NCBI GenBank assembly: GCA_965240325.2
Contig: OZ251227.1
Coordinates: 1,612,001 to 1,676,000 of the forward strand
Direction: 5' to 3'
Source: Rebecca billardiae RCC1528
Lineage: Eukaryota > Haptophyta
DNA: 64,000 nucleotides
Shown: positions 20,856 to 31,334 of the stretch, piece after piece
Layout of the letters: each line of letters begins with the position of its first letter
Numbering within the stretch: position 1 is the stretch's first letter
Program-made: the position numbers and the translations under genes
Notes under the pieces: generated by a model
Databases searched by the model: none
What the model saw: the letters and a program-made list of their open reading frames with translations, nothing else
What the model was told of the DNA's origin: nothing

Positions 20856-21446
20856 GAATCGTACTCGTCTTCCCGGATCGCGTGACGTCCGGACTGGGCC
20901 ACATCCGGATCGTCGGAGGTGACGTGCCCCGGCATGGCGGATATGCGGGACGGCGCCTGCACGTGCCTCCGGACCCGCCTCCCGCTTGCTGCTCACGCAG
21001 TCAGCTGCGACCGTGGCGCATGATCGCAGAAGCAGTGCCGGCAGTACGGCCTGCATCAGCTAGTGCCGCGCCGTCGTGGCGCGCGCGGTACGGTTGCGCG
21101 TTTGCAGCGCTCGCCGCTCGGGCGACGGCACGCGCGTGCGGCTCAGGTGTGTCAAATGCGGTCTCGTCGGCGCGCTTTCGCCTGCCACCTCGTGCACCCG
21201 TGCCGCCAGTTTCATCGTCTTCATGAGGACTGCTGCTGCTGTCGCCATCCGCTCTCCATCACCCCGAGTCGCCGGTCGCGCGGCGCGCGCGGTAGGCACT
21301 AGGCAGGGCGTACGGTCACTCACCCGTGCAACGGGTCAAGTGGCCAGAGTACGTCTGGTCGTTGGCTGGCACGGGCCGCAGCGCTAAAGCACCCTGCTGT
21401 CACACCCGACTCCTTCAGTACTCCGAGCTCCGCGGCACGACTCACT

Positions 21447-21600
21447 CGGCACGATCGCGGACGGGTCGGATCCGAGCTGATCAGCCAGAGTTGGACACAG
21501 TTTGGCAGCTACTAGTAGTAATTCCGATGCCGATGGCACGATCGCGGACGGGTCGGATCCGAGCTGATCAGCCAGTTGGACATTTGGCAGCTAGTTGTCA
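21447..21600. repeat. Tandem duplication (~87 bp)
   Basis: GGCACGATCGCGGACGGGTC and the following GGATCCGAGCTGATCAGCCA occur twice, beginning near 21447 and 21535. Each copy is followed by GTTGGACA and TTTGGCAGCTA, so the duplicated unit is about 87 bp. Confidence 0.9.
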
Positions 21601-21764
21601 GACGGACGTCCGATTTGACGACCGGTGCCGGGTGCGGTCTCAGGTCCGCTGCTGTGATTGTGTGAAGTGTGAATGAGTCTCGCGGTCGCGCAGGCAGGGC
21701 GACGGTCGGACTAATAGCTTCAGTCATCTCAGAACCGACTTCAACTGGCGAACTGCCACTACGG

Positions 21765-21843
21765 CGGAGAGCCGCGATTGCACGGCCACCGCGGGCCCCC
21801 AACTGCGTTGATTCTATGCAGAAAAGGACCGCGGAACGCGGTC
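21765..21843 (-). repeat. Dispersed repeat family B terminus, copy 1 (inverted)
   Basis: It contains CACCGCGGGCCCCCAACTGC followed by GTTGATTCTATGCAGAAAAG and ends in GACCGCGGAACGCGGTC, a 7-bp-arm hairpin. The same end occurs at 37456, 39082 and 57149 (plus) and ending at 56951 (minus). Confidence 0.85.
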
Positions 21844-22166
21844 ATAATAATACTATTCGTTGCTGCCGCTGCTGCACTTGCAGCCTGCTGCTCCGGGAGA
21901 GTGCTGCCTGATGTGCCCTCGCCCTCGGCGAGTCATCATCATCATCGTCGTCTGCATCATGTGCTGACGAGAGCGCCCATCGCCAGCTGAGGGAAGTGCG
22001 CCTGCTGACAGCCCGCCCGCCGGCAGACGACGCTTCAAACGTAGTCTGAACTCTGAAGTCTGATTATGACGAGACATAGTCACGTCTGACGATCACTGAT
22101 GAGTGACGCGAGCGCGTCGTCCCGCCGCCCCCGGCCGCGCCCGCCAGGCCGCTCGGCGCACTCTCA

Positions 22167-25100
22167 TCAGCCAGCGGCCGGGCGGTCGGCGCGCACAGCG
22201 GCCCAGTCCTCCACGCACGCGCGCATCGCCGCAGCCTGCCGCGCCGCCAGGCCGGACGGCGGGGCCGCGCCCTCGGGCCGCGCGCCGCCGCCCGCGCCCT
22301 GCTCTGGCGCGTGCGCGGCGCCCTCCGCCTCCTCCAAGCGCGCGAGCGCGCACGCGCGCTCGGCGAGCTGCAGCAGCCGCTTGGCGCCGACGGGCCCGGC
22401 GCCGAGCGCGGCTGCGGCCATCGGCTCGAGGGCGGCCGCGTCGATGGGCAGCGCGGCGCGCGCGAGCAGCGCGCGCGCCTCGTCGGCCGTGCGCAGCAGC
22501 GGCACGCGCTGTGTCTCGTCAAAGGCGCCTCGCAGCAGCGCGCAGCTGGGCGCGCGCGGATCGGAGGTCGTGCCGATCACGATGAGCGCCGGAGGCAGGA
22601 GCTCGGCCGCCGCACGACCGCCGGGCGCGTCGGCGTCGACGGTGCCGCCGCCGCCGCCGCCCGGCGCGGCTGGCTCGGCGGCGCCGGTGTGCTGCGGTGC
22701 GCGCGCGCCGAGCGGCTCGCGCAGCAGCGCGCGCAGCGTCGCCGCCACCGCCTCCGAGCCCGCGAGCAGCCTGTCCACGTCGTCGAGCAGCAGCGCGGCG
22801 CGGCGCATCGCGCGCGCCTCGCCGAACGCGGCCGCGAGCGCCGCGCACCGCGCGCCCTCGCCCTCGGCGCCCGCGAGCGCGTCCGCGGGCGTGAGCACGC
22901 GCGCGTAGTCCACCACGCCCTCGGCGGAGGCGAGCGCGGCCGCCCACGCGCCGAGCGCCGTCACGCCCGCGCCCTCGCCCTCCGCGGCGAGCAGCAGCGA
23001 GCGCACGCGCGCGGGCGGCGCGCCGCCGTCCGCGCGCGGCGGCGCCGCGCCACCCTCCTCCGCCGCCGCCGCCGCGCCGCCCACGAAGAGGCGGAGCGAG
23101 CGCTGCAGCCGCGCGTGTGCGGCCGAGGGCGGGGCGGCGCCGTGAAGGGCAAAGCGCGCGCGCAGCTCGTCGTCGCGCTTGCCGAGGGCGGGCGTGATCT
23201 CGCGCAGTGCCAGCTCGAAGTCCGAGGCGCGCACGCGCACGCCGCCCAGACCGTCCGCGTCCGCCTCCGCCGCCGCCGCGTCCGCCGCTGCCTCATCCAG
23301 CGGCGCGGCCGCCGACGGCGCGCCGCCCGGCTCGGCAGCCGCGCCCATCGCGCGCTCGAGGGCGAAGGACGCGGCGGAGCGCACGAGGCCGGCGAGCTCC
23401 GCGCCGGAGAAGTGCTCCGTGCGCTGCGCCAGCGCGCCCGCCGCGCCCGCGTCGTCGATCAGCTCGGCCGCGCCCTCGTCCAGCACGCCGTTGTCGCGCA
23501 TCGCGCGCGTGTGGATGCGGAGGATGTCCCGCCGGCCCGCCGCGTCCGGCAGCGCGACGCGCAGCTGGACCTCGAGGCGGCCCGGGCGGAGGAGGGCCTC
23601 GTCGAGGAGCTCGGGGCGGTTGGTCAGCCCCACGACGAGCACGTTCGGCGCCTCCACCACGCCGTCCATCTTGGCGAGCAGCTGGTTCACCACCGAGTCG
23701 CGCACGCCCGACGAGTCGCCGGACACGGAGCCGCGCGCGCGCGCGATGGCGTCCATCTCGTCGAGGATGATCACGTGCAGCGCGGACGCGTCGCCCGCCG
23801 CGGCGTACTCGGCCTCGGCGGGGGCGAAGAGCTTGCGGATGTTCGCCTCCGCCTCGCCGACGAACTTGGACAGGCACTCCGGCCCGTTCACCACCTGCGG
23901 CTCGCGCGCGCCCAGCAGCCGCGCCAGCTCGCGCGCCAGCAGCGTCTTGCCGCAGCCCGGAGGCCCCGAGAGGAGAATCCCGCGCACGTGCGAGATGCCG
24001 AGCTGCCTGGCCGCGGCGGGGTTGGCGCGCGAGGCGAGCACGCGGCGCACGATCGCGTCGAGCTGCGCCTCGAGCCCGCCCACGTTCTGCGAGAGCGGCG
24101 AGCGCGCGCCGCCGTCCGCGCCGCCGCCCGGCTCGGCGCGGCGCGCGCCGAGCGCGGCCACGCGGCGCGCACTCTCCTCTGCGCCCTCACCCTCGTACAG
24201 CGACGCGTCCTGCACCCGCTGGAAGGCGGCGGCGAGCGGCGCGCGCTCGAGCGGGAGCGGCGCGTACGGCTCGAGCGGCGGCAGGTCCTCCGCGGCGAGC
24301 GTCGCGGGCGGGCGCAGCACCACCTCGAGCAGCGCCGCGCGGCCGAGCGCGCCCGAGTACTCCTGCGTCAGACCGCCGAGCAGCAGCGTCGCGTTGGCGG
24401 CGGTCGGCGCGCCGCTCACGCCGCCAAAGCCGGTGCCCGCCGCCTCGAGGGGCGCGCCGACGGGCGCAAAGTCGCCGTCGCGCGTGAGGCGCAGCTTCGT
24501 GATCTGCGCCGTGCCGACGAGCGGCTTGAGCAGCGTGATCGTCCCGGTCGGCGGCGACGTGAGCGCGACGCGCGAGCGCCGCGCCGCCGCGGCCGCGGCC
24601 GCGGCCGCCTCCGCCGCCTCGCCGCCGTCGGCGCCGCCCGACGCCGGCGGCGGCAAGGGCGCCGGGAGCAGGTGGACGCGCACGTCCCACCGCTTCCCTT
24701 CCGCGTCGCCGCTCACGCGCAGCGTGCGCGCCTCCTCCAGCTCCTCCGCGCCGTCGAGCAGCTGCGCCCAGCTCGCCTCGCCCGCCCGCACGTGCACCTC
24801 GTTCAGCGAGCTCGCGACCGCGTCCCGGAGCTCGTCCTCGAGCCACGTGCCCCACTCGACGCGGCCGGTGCCGCTGCTCTCAGTGCCCACGCCCGTGCAC
24901 TGCTCGATCGCGTCGCGCGCCGAGCGCACCACCGGCCCGAGCGCCGGGTGCTCGTCGGCGCTCGCGCCGTCGCCGCCGTCGCGCCGCAGGTGTGGCACGC
25001 TCACGTGGTACGCGGAGTCGGGTGGTCCGGAGGCGAGGACGCGCGCCCGGAGGCGAGCGACGCGAGACGGCGCGGCGCAGGCGCCCGGGAGGAGCCGCGC

Positions 25101-25175
25101 GCCGTGCCTCGCGAACTTGCCCGCGACGGCCGCGGCGAGCACGGCGAGCAGCGCCGCGCGCATCGACACCCGCAT
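22167..25175 (-). CDS. NSF-like AAA ATPase with signal peptide and degenerate second ATPase domain
   Basis: I chose ATG 25175 because it begins a typical signal peptide ([20 protein letters not shown]); an ATG at 25274 adds 33 basic residues. The protein is about 1002 aa. A ~330-residue N-terminal region precedes the first AAA domain. That domain has Walker A GPPGCGKT (about residues 403-410), Walker [10 protein letters not shown] (~467), [20 protein letters not shown] with the arginine finger (~514-533) and [13 protein letters not shown], closely following the D1 domain of NSF. The second domain keeps a Walker B-like [10 protein letters not shown] (~793), but its P-loop position reads [18 protein letters not shown], without GxxxxGK(S/T). 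NSF dismantles SNARE complexes in the cytosol, so a lumenal or organellar paralogue would do something else; a plastid or ER role is inference. Confidence 0.82.
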   Translation of the reverse strand: MRVSMRAALLAVLAAAVAGKFARHGARLLPGACAAPSRVARLRARVLASGPPDSAYHVSVPHLRRDGGDGASADEHPALGPVVRSARDAIEQCTGVGTESSGTGRVEWGTWLEDELRDAVASSLNEVHVRAGEASWAQLLDGAEELEEARTLRVSGDAEGKRWDVRVHLLPAPLPPPASGGADGGEAAEAAAAAAAAARRSRVALTSPPTGTITLLKPLVGTAQITKLRLTRDGDFAPVGAPLEAAGTGFGGVSGAPTAANATLLLGGLTQEYSGALGRAALLEVVLRPPATLAAEDLPPLEPYAPLPLERAPLAAAFQRVQDASLYEGEGAEESARRVAALGARRAEPGGGADGGARSPLSQNVGGLEAQLDAIVRRVLASRANPAAARQLGISHVRGILLSGPPGCGKTLLARELARLLGAREPQVVNGPECLSKFVGEAEANIRKLFAPAEAEYAAAGDASALHVIILDEMDAIARARGSVSGDSSGVRDSVVNQLLAKMDGVVEAPNVLVVGLTNRPELLDEALLRPGRLEVQLRVALPDAAGRRDILRIHTRAMRDNGVLDEGAAELIDDAGAAGALAQRTEHFSGAELAGLVRSAASFALERAMGAAAEPGGAPSAAAPLDEAAADAAAAEADADGLGGVRVRASDFELALREITPALGKRDDELRARFALHGAAPPSAAHARLQRSLRLFVGGAAAAAEEGGAAPPRADGGAPPARVRSLLLAAEGEGAGVTALGAWAAALASAEGVVDYARVLTPADALAGAEGEGARCAALAAAFGEARAMRRAALLLDDVDRLLAGSEAVAATLRALLREPLGARAPQHTGAAEPAAPGGGGGGTVDADAPGGRAAAELLPPALIVIGTTSDPRAPSCALLRGAFDETQRVPLLRTADEARALLARAALPIDAAALEPMAAAALGAGPVGAKRLLQLAERACALARLEEAEGAAHAPEQGAGGGARPEGAAPPSGLAARQAAAMRACVEDWAAVRADRPAAG

Positions 25176-25493
25176 GATTGGGAGCCGCGGGATGCGGCCC
25201 CCGGACCCACGGCCGCGGTGCGCCGGAGCCCGGAATCCCCGCGAGGCCGCCGAGGCGCCAATATTTCGCGCCATTTTTCTCGCGGCACGTCGTCAACTCT
25301 CGGATGTGACTCCCTTGCTCGGATCGTCACTGTGGACTGTGGAGTTCAGAGTGTCCGAGCGACGCTCTCGCTCGCGACGACGGTTTGCACTTTCAACTTT
25401 GCCGCGCTGCGAGCCTTTGGCCGGGCCGGGGGGGCGCGAGCGCGCGGCGCGCAGCAAGAGTGCTCGCGGACGCGGGGTCTACCGGGTGTAGCT

Positions 25494-26524
25494 ATGGTGG
25501 CGACGAAGCGCTCGCGGTCCGCGCGCGAAGCGCCCGAGCCCAGGGGCCGAGGCCATGCGGCGAAGGGCAAGGCGGCCGTGACCAAGGCGGGTGGAAAGAA
25601 GAAGGCCGCGGCCGAGCCCGCCGGCCTCTCCGCTGCGCAGCTCGAGAAGATCCAGAAGGTGATGGACGCGCATGCGCTGCTGCGCGGGGTCGGGAAGGCC
25701 ATCGAGCAGCAGATCGAGCGGCACCCGATGCAGCGCGCGCCGGACGGGGGGGAGACCACGTTCAAGCCCATCGAGATCGAGATGCCCGAGGACCTCTACG
25801 AGCACTCGCGGATCGGCCGCGGCAAGTACGCAAGCGCGTGGCACAGGACGAAGGACAGGCGCGGCGAGGTCGTCCTCAAGCGCGAGCGGCTGCAGCGCGC
25901 GAAGGCGCTGCACAAGCAGGCCTTGCTCGACGAGGGTGCGCGCTCGAGCGCCGAGCGCATCAGCCTCCCGCCCTCTCCCCCCCCGCCCCGGCGCCCGTCC
26001 CGTCCACTGCCCCGTGCCACGCGCGCGCTGCGTGTTGGCCCTGTGCTGAACGCCTCGGCCGCGGCCGTCGACCCCGCGCCATGCGGCGTGCAGATGACGA
26101 CGAGGACGCGCAGCGCTGGTCGCAGCTCTCCAAGAAGCGGCAGGCCAAGTACCTCGAGATGGCCGGCGGCGCGGACGACGCGCACGACGACGAGGGCGCG
26201 GGCGAGGAGGGCGGCCATGCTGAGGATGCGGACGCGGAGGAGGAGGAGGGGGCGCCCTCTTCCACGCTCAAGGCCGAGAGCTGCTCGCTCGTGATGCACC
26301 CGGCGGTGGCGCACGAGACGCTCGCGCTGCCCAAGGAGGGCCCCTGCGTGATGCGCTGCTTCACGCTGCACGGCAAGCAGGAGGTGCACGCGCCGATCAT
26401 CAAGCTGCAGACGCGGTACAACTACGCGCGCCAGACGCTCACAGTCAAGGGCAAGGTGCAGTACAAGAAGTGGGAGGCGCGCGCAGAGGAGGCGGAGGAG
26501 GAGGAGGAGGCCAGCGCGCAGTGA
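25494..26524 (+). CDS. Unrecognised two-exon protein with basic N-terminus and acidic middle
   Basis: An ATG at 25494 begins MVATKRSRSAREAPEPRGRG, a nuclear-localisation-like basic segment. LSAAQLEKIQKVMDAHALLR and MPEDLYEHSRIGRGKYASAW follow. Exon 1 ends at 25935 and exon 2 starts at 26094 after a 158-bp intron (GTGCGCG...GTGCAG). The join restores a continuous frame, ALLDE then DDDEDAQRWSQLSKKRQAKY. An acidic stretch (GEEGGHAEDADAEEEE) precedes a compact C-terminal part, ESCSLVMHPAVAHETLALPK to ARQTLTVKGKVQYKKWEARA, ending in Glu-rich residues and TGA at 26524. Product 290 aa. Charge blocks suggest a nuclear chromatin or RNA-associated protein; the family is not recognised. Its promoter is shared with the divergent NSF-like gene. 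Confidence 0.68.
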
Positions 26525-27245
26525 GCGCCGTGGTATTGCCCGCGCGCGAGCTTGTGTCGCGCCCCCTCGCGCCCGGCGACGACTCGCAGCCATCGCAAGT
26601 GTGCTCGGCGCGGCGCGCCCTGAGCTGCACGACGCCGATAGCAACAGCGTCGACCAGTTTCGTCCAAGGCTCGTTCAATCGCTCTAAACGCTACTGTACG
26701 TGGTGTGTCCCGGCGATTCCCGCGCACGCGGAACCCGCTGGCAGCTTTGATAACTTTGACAGCTTGATGCCCTGGAGAGTGGAGGACGCCAATGCTTCGG
26801 GATGCCGGTGTTGCAAGTGACCTCGATCCCCTCGGGTCTCCACCGCCGACCACCGCGCGGGGTTAAAGGCCTAACGGGGACTGTGTCTGACACTGTGTGC
26901 GGTCGACTGCGTGCGGATATATCTCGAGGGTGCACCAGCCGCGGGCCCCTAACTAAGAGTCTAGCTGCGACGTTGATTTACGATGACGAAAAAGCCGACC
27001 ACGCCGGAACTTCGGCGGTCAGCGGCAAAATAAAATTTGTCGTCAGCAAATAATTCAGACGTGAGGATATATCCCCTATAACTACTAGCTAATACGACAA
27101 TAATCGGCTTAAAGTTAACTCACTACTCAGTTAACTGATAATAACTCGATTCCCGTCGAACGATTGAGCACCTTAGCAGGGCGCCCTTGGCGTCCTACAC
27201 TTAGCAGGGCGCCCTTGGCGTCCTACCACCGTGCAGCCTCACCAT
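26525..27245. other. Convergent intergenic region with a 26-bp tandem duplication
   Basis: This lies between two convergent genes, and no gene was recognised. Base composition falls after 26950. A 26-bp unit beginning CTTAGCAGGGCGCCCTTGGC is present at 27172-27197 and again at 27200-27225, just before the stop codon of the PAQR gene. GGGCGCCC gives each copy a short palindrome. Confidence 0.6.
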
Positions 27246-28013
27246 TCACAGGCGCGTCACAATGGTGCGGTTCATGAGGAATACTGTCACAGCGCCCGTG
27301 CACGTCATGAGGTGCAGGATCTCCTGCGAGCCGAACGTCTTTGGCCACGGGTCTGGCCAGTGCGATGCGTACGCGACACCACCAAGCAGATACTGCAGCA
27401 GGGAGCCCATGTGCAGCCGCCACTCGGTGGTGGTGCAGCGCGCGTACATCATCGGCGCGGCGGAGAGGACGCATGCCACCATACCGATGGCCACCGCTGT
27501 CTCCGACCACCGGCCGCCGCGCTTGACGAATGAGTGTCGCGCGCCGACACCGAGGCAGCCCACAATGCCTGTGCCGACGATGATTGCCTTCTGCTGCGGA
27601 AGGAGAAGGGTCATCGGGCAGTACGCGCCGGCCACCATCATTAGAATGCCCACATGGTCGAGGTCCGAGATGAACTGCTCCGCAGCGAGGCTCCAGCGCC
27701 GCCGGTGGAACTGCGAGCTCACGCCGAACTGCACCGCCCAGCCGAGGATGAAGCCGAGAGCGCCCCACGTTGCGCGCGGCGTCGTGCAGCGCGAGAGGAG
27801 GTCCGCGGCGAAGAAGGGCGTAAGCGCAAAGAATATTTCGTGGCTGACGCCGCGTAGAGAGGGCTTCGGCTTGGAGCCGTCGCAGTAGAAGTACGTGTAC
27901 CGGTCGCTCCGCTGCGGCCCGTAGCCCAATCTCGTGAGCAAGGCCGCCATTGCTGAATCAAGAAAAGGAAGCGCCCGGATCGCTTGCTCGCCAGCCGCCT
28001 TGCCACGGTGCAT
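27246..28013 (-). CDS. PAQR / hemolysin III family seven-TM membrane protein
   Basis: The frame runs from ATG 28013 (an ATG at 27950, MAALLTRLGYGPQRSDRY, is a good alternative) to TAG at 27246, 255 aa. Family motifs are in order: SHEIFFALTPFFAADLL, SQFHRRRWSLAAEQFISDLD, HVGILMMVAGAYCPMTLLL, and near the end GSQEILHLMTCTGAVTVFLM. In adiponectin-receptor/hemolysin III proteins these hold the Ser, Asp and His residues of a zinc-binding hydrolase (ceramidase-like) site. Here the first His of the final H-x3-H pair is Gln, while the Asp, the HR in the first motif and the last His are kept. Several hydrophobic helices agree with seven TM segments. It reads in the same direction as the GTP cyclohydrolase gene, 434 bp away. 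Confidence 0.85.
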   Translation of the reverse strand: MHRGKAAGEQAIRALPFLDSAMAALLTRLGYGPQRSDRYTYFYCDGSKPKPSLRGVSHEIFFALTPFFAADLLSRCTTPRATWGALGFILGWAVQFGVSSQFHRRRWSLAAEQFISDLDHVGILMMVAGAYCPMTLLLPQQKAIIVGTGIVGCLGVGARHSFVKRGGRWSETAVAIGMVACVLSAAPMMYARCTTTEWRLHMGSLLQYLLGGVAYASHWPDPWPKTFGSQEILHLMTCTGAVTVFLMNRTIVTRL

Positions 28014-28447
28014 CTGACAGCACTTCAGCAATGCACGTGACGGAATTGATGAGAATCGTGGTTATTGGAATCACATGATTGGTGCATGCTTATTTATTGC
28101 TTTCTGTGAAGGACTGTCACGACAACGCGCTGCAGAGTGCAGTCACGCGTTCGTACAGTCGCTTCAGATCATCACAGCGAGACTGCCTCACGGTGCATGT
28201 GTGCTGTGCTGTCTGTCTGCGACCTGTTCAACTGGCACGGGTCGAGATCGGTGACACAGGCCGTCGCCGCGTGTCAGTCGTCAAGTGGTCAACCCAGTCA
28301 CGCATCGCCATCGGCACGGCGCGTCGTGCGGACCGGAGCCACGAGTCCCTGCAAGCCCGATCACCACTGTGAGGCTGCACCGCGGCTGACGTGCGCGTGC
28401 GAAGCCATGCGTCACACAGGTGCAAATGGCGTGCCCAACACATGGAC

Positions 28448-29257
28448 TCATGGCGTCAGCATGCGAAGCAAGTCCGAGCGAAGCGTCGCGTCCGACTGGA
28501 AGACGCCGTGCAGCGCGCGCGTCGTCGTGCGCGCACCCGGCTGCTGCACACCGCGCATGGACATGCACATGTGTGCGCACTCGACGATCACGGCGACGCC
28601 CTTGGGCGCGAGGTGCTCCATGAGCGCGGTGGCGACCTGCACCGGCCGTCCAACGAGGGGATGCGGTGTGAGGGGGCGGATGGCCTGCGCCGTGTACGCG
28701 CGCGCGCGCACACGCACCTGCTCTGTCAACCTCTCCTGCACCTGCAGCCTGCGTGCGTACATACCCACCAGCCGGCCGAGCTTGGACAGGCCGATCACCT
28801 TCCCGTCGGGCACGTAAGCGACGTGCGCCTTACCGTAGAACGGGAGCATGTGATGCTCGCACAGCGAGTGCACGCCGATGTCGCGCACAATGACCATGTC
28901 GCCGCACCGATCCTCGTTAAAGATGGCATCGCCGATCACGTCGGCGGGGGACAAGAGGTAGCCGGCCGTGCAGTCGAGGAGGGCCTTCGACATGCGCGCC
29001 GGGGTGTCGACGAGGCCCTCGCGCTCCGGGTCCTCGCCGAGGCACTCAAGCAGCGTGCGCACCGCCGCCTCCATCCGCTCGCGCTTCCGCTTTTTCGCGA
29101 TGCCGGCTGAGCCAGCGTTGGCGTCCTGGTCGTCGCGGCTGTGCACTGCATTGACAACCTCGTCAGACGCGTACAGTACGTCGACAGGCCGCTTTGCGCT
29201 CGGGCTAGGCGAGTCCGCCCGCTTGCCCTCGGCCTCCAGCGTGTCCTCGGCGATCAT
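28448..29257 (-). CDS. GTP cyclohydrolase I
   Basis: It catalyses GTP to 7,8-dihydroneopterin triphosphate, the first step of folate/pterin synthesis. ATG at 29257 ([11 protein letters not shown]); the upstream open frame has no ATG. Motifs are [40 protein letters not shown] (zinc-ligand Cys and His), [35 protein letters not shown] (third zinc Cys) and a [16 protein letters not shown]-terminus. A 27-residue insertion between [10 protein letters not shown] and [13 protein letters not shown] is a clean in-frame intron, 28637-28717 (GTGCGTG...GTGCAG). Removing it restores the usual spacing and gives 242 aa. The N-terminal ~70 residues are a charged extension, not a clear organelle leader. It is one of three folate genes in 9 kb. 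Confidence 0.93.
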   Translation of the reverse strand: MIAEDTLEAEGKRADSPSPSAKRPVDVLYASDEVVNAVHSRDDQDANAGSAGIAKKRKRERMEAAVRTLLECLGEDPEREGLVDTPARMSKALLDCTAGYLLSPADVIGDAIFNEDRCGDMVIVRDIGVHSLCEHHMLPFYGKAHVAYVPDGKVIGLSKLGRLVGMYARRLQVQERLTEQVRVRARAYTAQAIRPLTPHPLVGRPVQVATALMEHLAPKGVAVIVECAHMCMSMRGVQQPGARTTTRALHGVFQSDATLRSDLLRMLTP

Positions 29258-29549
29258 CTCCGCCGTTGAATGGGTGTGGGGACGTGGCCGTGCGACGCCC
29301 TCAGTTGGCCGGGGCAGCTGACGAACGCAGCTCGCGCGCCTCAAATAATTCGATCGATGAATACGGGGCGGGATCCGGCTCTATCTGCTGAAGATCCCGG
29401 TCCGGTCCGGGGGGCGGGGGAAGCATTTGCGCTCGCCAGGGAGCCACCCTGGCGAGCGCCGCCCAGTGAGCCTCGCCGTCGCCGTCGGGCAAGTGTCGTG
29501 GCTCCGGCGGAAGGAGGTTAGACGGCGAGCCCCGCGCGCTGCAGTGGCT
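29258..29549. promoter_or_regulatory. Divergent promoter region of GTP cyclohydrolase I and cytochrome b561 genes
   Basis: About 290 bp lie between the two start codons, and both genes must be transcribed from here. The stretch near 29341-29355 (CAAATAATTCGATCGATG) is locally less GC-rich. No individual factor site can be named. Confidence 0.45.
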
Positions 29550-30839
29550 ATGACTGGTCAGCGAGCCGTGACCGTCGTGGCGGTGCTGGTCCTGTCGGTC
29601 GCACGGGCGCACCCGGACTACATCGACACGTCCCTCTGCGGCGAGGCGGCGCACCCGGACGGGCCCCACAAGGGACACGGCGCCCCGGTGCTTGACAGAG
29701 ACCTCAGCCTCCGCTTCTTCTGGGCAACACCAGACAATTCTGTGGCCCTTGACGATGCCACCGAGTACCCCGCCTACGACGAGTGGGTGGCACAGAACGG
29801 TCACCTCGAGCTGCCGCCGGGCGCGTTTGCCCCTGGCGAGCGCCTGGTGGCCCTCCTCGCCTGCGGGGGCGGGCGCACGTGCCAGGTGCTCATGACAGCC
29901 ACGGCGGGTGCGTTTGAAGACCGCGGGATCAATAACGACGGGGACGCGCAGCAAGACGCGGCAGTTCGCTGCAGCGGGCGCCGTGTGGACGTCCGCGGAG
30001 CCAATTTGGCCTACCACCCCCTCGTGTGGACTGCCCCGGCAGCCGGGTCGGGCCCCGTGGCATTCGGCGTGACCGCCGCCGCGTCCCAGTCCTCCTCCTA
30101 TCTCCGCCTCACGCCTTCCCACGTCGTTGCCGCAAACGCGTCTCTGGCGCGGCCCGGGGGGGCACCTGCAGGTCCGCCCGCACCCCGGGAGAAGCGGATG
30201 GCCCTCGTGCTCGTGCTCCACGGCTGGTTTGCGGCGCTTGCCTTCGCCGTCGCCTTTCCCCTCGCGGCCGCCCTTGCGTGGGCCACGCGCCCACTCCGGA
30301 GAGGGCGGTCAGCCACGGCTGCGCAGCCAGAGCCTTCCCACGCTCCTGTTGGCGCACTCGCGGGGTTGGCCTCCAAGCGCGTGTCGGCACACAAGCGACT
30401 CGCCTACACTGGGGCAGTGCTCGCAGCCGTGGCCTTCGTCCTCGTCTTCGCCTACAACAGCGCCCCGGGCTTGGACCACTTCTGGGACTCCCACAGCCAT
30501 TGGGGCATCGCTGCCCTCATCCTTGCAGCGAATCAAGTGCAGGGGGGGCTCCTGCGCCCACCAAATGCGGGCGCGGGCGAGAGGCCTTCGAGCGAGCGCC
30601 TGCGGTGGCGCGCCGTCCACGGCATTGCGGGGCTCCTCACCCTCACTGCCGGTGTCGTGGCCACGTGGAAGGGTCTGAATGACGCGGCTCACGAGGGCGC
30701 CGTTGCGGGCGCGCTGCTCGCGCGGATCGTGACGACGGTGTGGCTGTGTATTCTCATCATGGCTGTTCTTGCAGGGGAGGTGCGCCGGCGATTCGCTACC
30801 GAGGCTGTGCTTGAGACGGGGGCTGCCGCCGAGAAATGA
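29550..30839 (+). CDS. Cytochrome b561-type ferric reductase-like membrane protein with extracellular N-terminal domain
   Basis: An ATG at 29550 (MTGQRAVTVVAVLVLSVARA) gives a signal peptide; the frame is open upstream, but that part is not leader-like. Residues 20-220 form a secreted domain with Cys residues (DTSLCGEAAH, LACGGGRTCQVLM), comparable to Reeler-type domains. A cytochrome b561 core follows: VLVLHGWFAALAFAVAFPLA, SAHKRLAYTGAVLAAVAFVL, HFWDSHSHWGIAALILAANQ, RWRAVHGIAGLLTLTAGVVA and a last TM segment. His residues in LHGW, SAHK, SHSHWG and AVHG are the expected bis-haem ligands. Such proteins move electrons across membranes, often reducing ferric iron, probably at the cell surface or an endomembrane. 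Product 429 aa. It sits between two folate genes but has no known folate role. Confidence 0.87.
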   Translation: MTGQRAVTVVAVLVLSVARAHPDYIDTSLCGEAAHPDGPHKGHGAPVLDRDLSLRFFWATPDNSVALDDATEYPAYDEWVAQNGHLELPPGAFAPGERLVALLACGGGRTCQVLMTATAGAFEDRGINNDGDAQQDAAVRCSGRRVDVRGANLAYHPLVWTAPAAGSGPVAFGVTAAASQSSSYLRLTPSHVVAANASLARPGGAPAGPPAPREKRMALVLVLHGWFAALAFAVAFPLAAALAWATRPLRRGRSATAAQPEPSHAPVGALAGLASKRVSAHKRLAYTGAVLAAVAFVLVFAYNSAPGLDHFWDSHSHWGIAALILAANQVQGGLLRPPNAGAGERPSSERLRWRAVHGIAGLLTLTAGVVATWKGLNDAAHEGAVAGALLARIVTTVWLCILIMAVLAGEVRRRFATEAVLETGAAAEK

Positions 30840-31334
30840 CGAATGAGGCGCCGCCGCCGCGCCGGCCTAAGGCCAGTAACTATGCAAGGCCAAAGGTGCA
30901 CGCGTCGGCCGCGCGCGCGCGCGCATACGAACGTCGTAGACGTATTATCGGTGTCACTCACAAACGTGTCTCGGATTCGCCCACCTATAAGTCGGCGATT
31001 GCCGATTGCCTTCGGCTGGCAGGCAGTGGCAGATCACAACGGTGCGGATCCGTACGGGCTGAGGGGAGAATCTCACATATTGACGCAATCAGACCGCGTC
31101 GTAATCAAGTCGGCAGCGATATCGTCTCACAGGCTGTTTTCACACCTAAATCCACCGCTACAAAAATCCCTCAAATCCTGCTGCGCGCATCTGATCCATT
31201 TCATCCTCTTTTTTGATTTTGCGGAGCACGTGCGCCGGCCCCCGCCCCCCCCGCCCCCCGGCTTTCGCTCGTAACGCTCAGACCTTTGGCGGGGGGCGGG
31301 GGGGTGCGCCATAACACCGAATACGGTTACTTAG
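30840..31334. other. Convergent intergenic region
   Basis: This ~500-bp gap separates two convergent genes. Poly-C/poly-G runs lie at 31240-31305, with (CG)n near 30900-30930. No gene or RNA was recognised. Confidence 0.5.

Larger units (their letters stand above)
20856..22166. other. Intergenic region with a tandem duplication and a family B end
   Basis: No gene was recognised in 1.3 kb between the family A copy and the NSF-like gene. It holds a ~87-bp duplication at 21447-21600 and a family B end closing at 21843, both listed separately. Many short open frames on both strands have no natural composition. Confidence 0.45.

Noticed and set aside
27172-27225. CRISPR-like direct repeat (two copies of 26 bp)
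   Set aside because: Only two copies, a 2-bp gap and a eukaryotic context; it is a simple tandem duplication.
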